From: Vandiemenella viatica
Taxonomy: Eukaryota > Arthropoda > Insecta > Orthoptera > Morabidae
Direction of reading: 5' to 3'
Assembly (NCBI GenBank): GCA_031002005.1
Contig: CM061920.1
Coordinates: 111,776,095 to 111,840,094, forward strand
DNA length: 64,000 nt
In this document: positions 58,503 through 64,000 of the stretch, piece after piece
How the letters are laid out: every line of letters begins with the position of its first letter
Position numbering within the stretch: the stretch's first letter is position 1
The notes under the pieces: generated by a model
The model's database searches: none
What the model was told of the DNA's origin: nothing
What the model saw: the letters and a program-made list of their open reading frames with translations, nothing else
Program-made: the position numbers and the translations under genes

Positions 58503-58837
58503 TTATTACTAATTGTTATAAGAGTCCTGTGACAAATAAAGGTAGAAACAGTTAAGTCAGCGCCCTATCGCTTGTTTCCTTACGTATGAAGTCACGCGCT
58601 GTGATTGGTGTTTCGTTTGACGGTGACGAATAGGCTAAAAATCAGATTTAATTTATTTATTTAAAAATATAAATCATTATTGTTTCAAGAAAAAGATATT
58701 GGGTGATGTTTCTAAATTTATAAATATTATTTCTAGATAAATTTCAGATTTTTTTGTAATACCTGTCCTGTCTCCCAGCTCCCCACTCACCAGGCTCCAT
58801 TTGAAAATTGGAAACGATGGACATAGCATTGCGAAGT
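58503..58837. other. unannotated sequence
   Basis: Nothing recognised. Confidence 0.35.
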
Positions 58838-58845
58838 AATGTGAA

Positions 58846-59188
58846 CAGGGCCGCCGTAAGCGGGCGTGCAATGCGTGCACCGCACGCGGGCGGCAAATCG
58901 AGGGGGGCGGCAAAACGAGCGATCGACAGTCGCCGCCCCGCGATAGTTGCCACTCCATTGTCGCCGCAACTGAAATTTGCCGCTTATTATGTAGCAGGGC
59001 GACCTTTTTTTTTGCCGTCTCTAGAGATGGCAACAATGGGGGTGGCAAATATTGTTCGAAGGGGTGGCAGTCTCACAGTTTTTTGACCCGGTTCGGAAAT
59101 TTCCTAGATCCACCTCTAGCTGCAGTTAGACAGGGGGCGGCATAATCGGTATTGCACGCGGGCGCTCAAACAGCTAGCGGCGGGCCTG
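58846..59188. mobile_element. short non-autonomous hAT-like element, 343 bp
   Basis: Ends CAGGGCCGCCGTAAGCGG and (reverse) CAGGCCCGCCGCTAGCTG. TSD AATGTGAA (58838-58845) and AATGCGAA (59189-59196), seven of eight matching. Both ends are GC-rich and share GGGCG and GCACGCGGGCG motifs. No coding capacity. Confidence 0.85.
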
Positions 59189-59196
59189 AATGCGAA

Positions 59197-59939
59197 GTTA
59201 ATCGATTTGTGTCTCGATGCTGTCGAATTTGATTTTACTTGAGATAAAAACTAACAAGTTTCTTTTTGGTTAATAATCTGTGATAGAATCACCAGTTTTA
59301 ACGTGACGTGGCCTAACTTAAATCTGTAGTTCTGTAGAATAATGAGGGTATGAATGGTGGACATTGTTGGCGTTCTTCGCAAACGGAACTGTGAGGAGTC
59401 AGTGTCGGCAAACCAGAAAGGGACATTTAAACTAGTAAACAGTTACCGTTTCCAAGCTAGAGCAGATGATTGATACAGTGCATACAGAACTCATTTACAG
59501 AATGGAAAAAAAACACACCTCAAGCTAGCAAAGCGCGTTAAATGGTGTACATGGCCCGGAGCCAATTCGTGCTTCAAAGGAAGATGAAAGTGAACATTGC
59601 AGTTTGACTGGTGCGCTTTAGCATACCCGTCTAAAAGAATCGCTTTTCCCTTTTAAATCTCGAAAAGAAAGAAAAACTCATCTTCCAAATTGAATAACAC
59701 GACACTGTTACCTGCGGTGAAACGATGTACACATGTCGTTGTAATGGTATTGGCATCTATGAGCGGAAAGCTCTCTGGGAGTACGTTATTATGGTTGTAT
59801 AATGCTCTCGTCACCACATATGAATCTTATTAATTTATATATTTTTTAAAGAAAAACCGTAAATAAGTTCTAAGATCGTAGTTTTACTTGGAGTTGTATA
59901 TAAATAAACTCTTCTCGGGCTTCCAGCCTGCGTTAAGAT
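59197..59939. other. unannotated sequence
   Basis: Nothing recognised; it precedes the 3' tail (minus strand) of a Penelope element. Confidence 0.35.
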
Positions 59940-60506
59940 GTCGCACTTGTGGGACGTTTCGAAGGCGTCTATCTCAGGCCTCATTTTCAACCAAATGTCA
60001 ATGATTAAGTCTGTTTAAATGCTGCCGCACAAATGGAAGTCAAAAGCCAACACAGCGCGATGACGTCATACACTCTTCTGCTCATTACCGAGGCGAAACA
60101 GCCGCACTGAGTTGATTAACTAATGAATCATTAGTAGGCCTACTGATTTTTACAGCTTCTGTAATAACGCTGGCCCAAAAATCTTTGACCCGGGCTGATA
60201 TTGTAGTTTTTTTTTTTCAAAATCAAATATATGATCTTTTGTCCACTGTGTTCCGCCACAGCAGACTTCTGTTCTTGCCCAAGACAAACATTTCTTGCGT
60301 TATCAACACATCGCTGCACAATACACCGTTGCCTTTGTTCGATATAACCGCGGCCACATTCACATGGTATATAATATACACCATGGGTACTTAAACCTAG
60401 GTCATCTTTAATACTGCCTAACAAGTTTTTTTTACTTGAGTGGGTGGTTTGAAAATTGCCTTCACTCCGTGTTGAATCGACCTATTTTGGAGCATAGGGC
60501 ACCACA
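59940..60506 (-). mobile_element. Penelope-like element 3' part, minus arm of an inverted pair
   Basis: Minus strand: RT C-terminal sequence (60506-60430), GIY-YIG endonuclease (60424-60140), then an untranslated tail. The tail near 59985-59945 reads CCTGAGATAGACGCCTTC-GAAACGTCC, a decayed hammerhead-like core with GAAAC intact. The inner end pairs with the plus arm at 60594-60785. Confidence 0.75.
60140..60424 (-). pseudogene. GIY-YIG endonuclease domain of a Penelope-like element
   Basis: Penelope-like retrotransposons end in a GIY-YIG nuclease that nicks target DNA. Here SIKDDLGLSTHGVYYIPCEC is the conserved linker with the GIY-equivalent VYY and the paired Cys. GRGYIEQRQR follows, where YIG has become YIE, changing a core residue. 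An Arg/His-containing stretch (RCVDNARNV, AVAEHSGQ) continues. The frame is open for 94 codons but lacks the RT part at its 5' end. Confidence 0.85.
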
Positions 60507-60593
60507 ATCGGCAGAATGGCAAGGCACTAGATACCAATATGATCTCTCTGTCGATATTTCTTCTTTTTTTAGGGCCTTGTCCTGTTTGTCGTT

Positions 60594-60785
60594 TGTGGGT
60601 ACCCTAAGCTTCAAAATAGGTAGGCTGTTGATTCAACACGGTGTCAAGACAATTTTCAGACCACCCACTAAAATTAAAACTTGTTAGGCATCATTAAGGA
60701 TGACCTAGGTTTACGAACCTCTGGTGTATATTATACACCATGTGAATGTGGCCGTTGTTATATTGGACAAAAGCAGGATTCGGGT
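60594..60785 (+). pseudogene. Penelope-like element, plus arm: RT end and GIY-YIG start
   Basis: Plus strand: KIGRLLIQHGVKTIFRPP (about 60615-60670), the conserved end of Penelope RT, then after a one-base shift LGIIKDDLGLRTSGVYYTPC (60683-60742) and CGRCYIGQKQ with an intact YIG. It stops at about 60785, well before the end of the nuclease. It is an inverted, diverged copy of 60506-60315. Confidence 0.85.
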
Positions 60786-61635
60786 AGAAAAGTTCTGAAT
60801 ACCTCTCCAAAACGGTGATCAATATGGCCTGTAAGTCGGTGGCAGGACTCGGCGTCGCCTCGACTCGTGCTGGGCGGTGACGTGACGAGACGTCCTCACG
60901 TGACGCGCTGTCGTTTGTAGAAAGGTCGAGGGGTGCACGGCTGCCTCACCAGAGGATTAAAATAGTTCCTTTACAGGTCGCCAATGATAGGAATAAACGA
61001 AATTACACACCACACCCCGCATAGTTATCATTTGAAAAGCAATTTTTCTAGTAGATGGTAGCAGTCTAATTCTCCTTCTTTCGGGATATAATGAAATATT
61101 CGGCGCGTTAATACATATCATAGCAGTATACTCTAGTTCAGAATTTCATGCATAGCTGTAGAACGTTCGCGTGTGCCCTTTTTAGCAACAATGGTCACCG
61201 TTGCATTTATTTAGAAAATTGTTTAAACCATTACTCACAGTAGTCTCTGCAAGCAGAATAAGAGATGTTGATCGGCGCGAAGGTCATTGTGTGCCAGATT
61301 GTGCATAACGCTTAGCCACGTATGTAGCCACTAGAAAATAGGCTTGAAGCTGAAATTCAGATAAGCTAATTCCAGAAACAACTGCAGAGGGAACAATGAT
61401 GCTGGAAGTCTGGCTTTCACAACACCGGATTGATGCAAGATATCCTACCACAATGAACAACATCAATCGTCGGAGGAACTTCAGTGTGTTCCAGAGAGGC
61501 CGTCTTCTGAGCGACAGGAGGTCAACTCTTCATGGCCTGGGCGGCTGACTTTGCTGCCGGTTCCGGGGGACTCTACCTTTGGAGCGCATTCAACACCAAG
61601 AAAAATGAACATTAGTGGACCGAAGTGTGGCTGTG
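60786..61635. other. unannotated sequence
   Basis: A GC-richer stretch at 60835-60950 (GGCGTCGCCTCGACTCGTGC, CGTGACGAGACG) has no identified role. No motif elsewhere. Confidence 0.35.
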
Positions 61636-61740
61636 ACATTTGGTGGTGGTAATAGTAGTAGTAGTAATGGTATTAGTAGTAGTACTAGTAGTAATATTAG
61701 GGACAGTAGCAGTAGTGGTAGATGTAGTAGTGGTGTGGTA
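61636..61740. repeat. imperfect (TAG)n/(GGT)n microsatellite
   Basis: About 100 bp of interrupted GGT, AGT and TAG triplets. It encodes a Ser-rich run in one frame, which explains the open frame at 61615-61881. Confidence 0.95.
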
Positions 61741-62914
61741 CCCATTCTGTTAAATAACAGTAGATGTAATATATATTGCAAACTGAATCAAAATTTTCTT
61801 GCGTTCATTGTTTATATGTTAATATGTTTTATATATATATATAAGATACAAATGTATGTACATGTAAAAGAATGGAAATAAGGGCCCTGATTAGATACTA
61901 GGTGCTGGGCTATGTTGAATATGGAAAATAAAATAAAAAAATAAAAAATGAATAAATAGACGTTGAATTGGAATGATGTGGCGTTCATCCCCCAGTACTG
62001 ACGTCATTGAACTGGCAAGTGCTTGGCTCAGTCAGCTCCCCTGCATGATGGTAGACTGGGAGGATTGAGTAAAATCTCTGTGCGGCATTGAATTCGTCCT
62101 CATTCTAGCTTTCAGCTGTCTCATTCTCTGAAGCTCTACAGATATTATGTAGATTAGCAGATTAATGGAAGAAGACTATCACCAGGTTGTGTTGTGCTGA
62201 TGTATGTTGTTTTTGGTCCTGTCATATTTTACTCATTTGTCATGCTCGATTATTGATTACCCTTCACTGAATCCCCCTTCCACTGAGTACAAGTTGAGAC
62301 AGCTCCAGTGCACCTACTAACTGTGTAATGTATCGTTGTCAATAACTTATCATATAAACATGTGGAGATAGTTATCCATGCCAAGTCGAGTAGATAAACT
62401 TACGTTACAAACGATATATACGGCATTAAAGATTCCTGCCAATTGTTCATATCTGGACCAAACGGAAGTACAAGGTTCGATTCTTGACTACCAGCTGCTT
62501 TAATAACCGCCGCTCTGATGACCACATCATCGTAGTAACAAGCCGGAATAATAGTAATCAGTTATCTTTAACTACTTTGATATCAGGTCTGTCCAGGCAA
62601 CTAATAAATAAAAAACGTCAGAAAAAAGACTTTGTGGTTTTTTCGTACATATTCACCAAGTGTTTGCGTGGCTTTTTCAGTGCAGAAAAATTATTAGATT
62701 CATTCAACTCATAGATGTGTTGTGGACTTACTCCTAATTCTTCATGGGAAGAATTCTGGAGGCGGTAAATCCACAATAAAACAATGAAACAGGAAAATTG
62801 CTTTTATAGCTTTTTCCTTTCACAACCATAATTAAGAAGCTTTTACATAAGCATATATTATTTTTTTGTATATCAAGACTATACGGCTTGCTGACGTTCA
62901 CATTATTACAGCTG
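61741..62914. other. unannotated AT-rich sequence
   Basis: Short (TA)n at 61832-61842. No coding or element motif recognised. Confidence 0.4.
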
Positions 62915-63010
62915 AGAGAGGATTGTGGGAAAGAAGCGGGAAGAAAATTGGCCATGGCATTTTGAAGCATTTATCCCTGCAATTATCTATTGCGATTTCG
63001 GATAGCTGAC
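62915..63010 (-). repeat. SINE family A body fragment, eroded
   Basis: GGGAAGAAAATTGGCCATGG, CATTTTGAAGCATTTATCCC and GACATCTGGATGGCC match the reversed body of family A in order. Head and tail are gone. Confidence 0.6.
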
Positions 63011-64000
63011 ATCTGGATGGCCACAACCGAGATCTTAGCTCACCAACCAAGAGAATAAATCGTGAACTTTTAAAACTGACTGCAGAATTTAGCTATGGCC
63101 TACAAAAAACTTAATTCAGCATATTATGTTATGTGCTCTGCGATGCTGATTACGAAGAAAGTGTTCTTACTTAACTTCTGAATAAACCTTATTTAGTAAT
63201 TAAAGTATTGACGCCCAGTTCTGAAATCAGCAAAAGGCAGTTGTCTTTTTCAGTAACCATATGAAGAAAGAACGCACAATCGTTGGTCAGCCTGCACGTT
63301 GTCTTTCTCGACTTTTCGGTGACGAGTAATCACCAGCTACCACAACTTCAGGCAGAATTCAGTTCGTTTCAGCCTATTTCATTTGTTTTTCTTGCGTATC
63401 ACTAATCTTCCGGTAATTTAAGTTGTTTACTAATGAAATAGTAATTATCACAAAAATTATTTAAAGGAACTAAATAAACTAATAGAATATCGATTACCCG
63501 ACGTAGAAACGATTGCTATCACTACTTTCTTAGTTTTCAGAAACTTTGAGGTTAAAAGGTGGACTTAACACCTCTACACTACTGCCTGTAAGTGTCTTGG
63601 TAAGGTTCTGCTGAGGCTTGTCGTGACTGTGAACTGTGCTCGTCGGAACGAATGTTCTGTGACGTAACGGCTGACATTAGCCACGCACGACGGCGCAGCC
63701 CGGAAGTGCTTCCGCTGAAATGCTACGCACATGTCACATCCTCTCTCCGTGCCGTGACCGTACTATACCTATTATAGCTGTGTATTTCATACTAATGAAT
63801 TTTACCCATTTCTCCAATCTATTAGAAACACAGAACGTTAGTATGTTAATCTTTCAAATTTCGATTTTTAATTGACAAAGGAGTTTAAGGGTTAAGAGGC
63901 CGAGGTAATCTTGTAGGTCGTGTAGGGGGGTCAGGTCCCTACATATCTTTTGAAGACCTCGGAGCTTAGAAGTCTGGTGACATGCTCCATTACCTCCCGG
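63011..64000. other. unannotated sequence at the window end
   Basis: No gene or element recognised. 63640-63760 is GC-richer (TGACGTAACGGCTGACATTA, GACGGCGCAGCCCGGAAG). Confidence 0.35.

Noticed and set aside
61615..61881. Serine-rich ORF
   Set aside because: Created by the interrupted TAG/GGT microsatellite.

Overview
This is an AT-rich, gene-poor window of animal nuclear DNA packed with eukaryotic transposable elements. Nothing bacterial, phage or viral was found: no operons, ribosome-binding sites or CRISPR arrays. The mix of elements (CR1/Jockey-like LINEs, tRNA-derived SINEs, Tc1/mariner, hAT and PIF/Harbinger DNA transposons, a gag-only LTR retrotransposon, Penelope-like elements) suggests a large insect genome. 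Several dispersed repeats look like ones I associate with grasshoppers and locusts (Schistocerca-type). The host assignment is an inference.

Host gene. Two short GC-rich segments on the minus strand, 30846-31010 and 4050-4137, look like real exons. Both have consensus splice sites, and their phases match across a 26.7 kb intron (phase 1 to phase 1). Joined, they encode an Ala/Asn-rich hydrophilic spacer followed by one membrane-spanning helix. The juxtamembrane layout resembles a class-1 transmembrane semaphorin, but that name is tentative. Almost everything between 4138 and 30845 would then be one intron full of transposons.

Layout. 1-3000: LINE endonuclease fragment split by a 356 bp insertion with a perfect 14 bp target-site duplication (TSD). 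3009-3842: non-autonomous hAT. 4050-4137: membrane exon. 4550-8350: one minus-strand LINE split by an LTR plus leader. 8702-10560: SINE and a second LINE. 11150-13750: gag/protease fragment and a Tc1 element. 16868-23337: nearly intact LTR retrotransposon with an open gag and no pol, inserted in an older repeat. 23948-28770: a large palindrome, two copies of one repeat, a 620-650 bp-armed inverted repeat and a SINE, nested several levels deep. 28870-32070: SINE, mariner debris, exon, Penelope-type palindrome. 35619-37098: hAT with a Penelope-type palindrome inside. 41121-41331: Penelope-type palindrome. 44745-45905: second Tc1. 46000-53901: SINEs of three families, a hammerhead-like core, and a CR1-like LINE split by a PIF/Harbinger element. 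54190-64000: LINE debris, mariner, two short TIR elements, and a Penelope element with its GIY-YIG endonuclease in a head-to-head inverted pair.

Main theme. Four loci share one architecture: a longer minus-strand copy and a shorter plus-strand copy of a Penelope-type 3' tail facing each other. Two of these have 13 bp TSDs. Three carry hammerhead-ribozyme-like core sequence, and a fifth, solitary tail has a clean hammerhead core with a perfect stem II. Many nested insertions can be ordered in time because removing the inner element restores the reading frame or repeat of the outer one.
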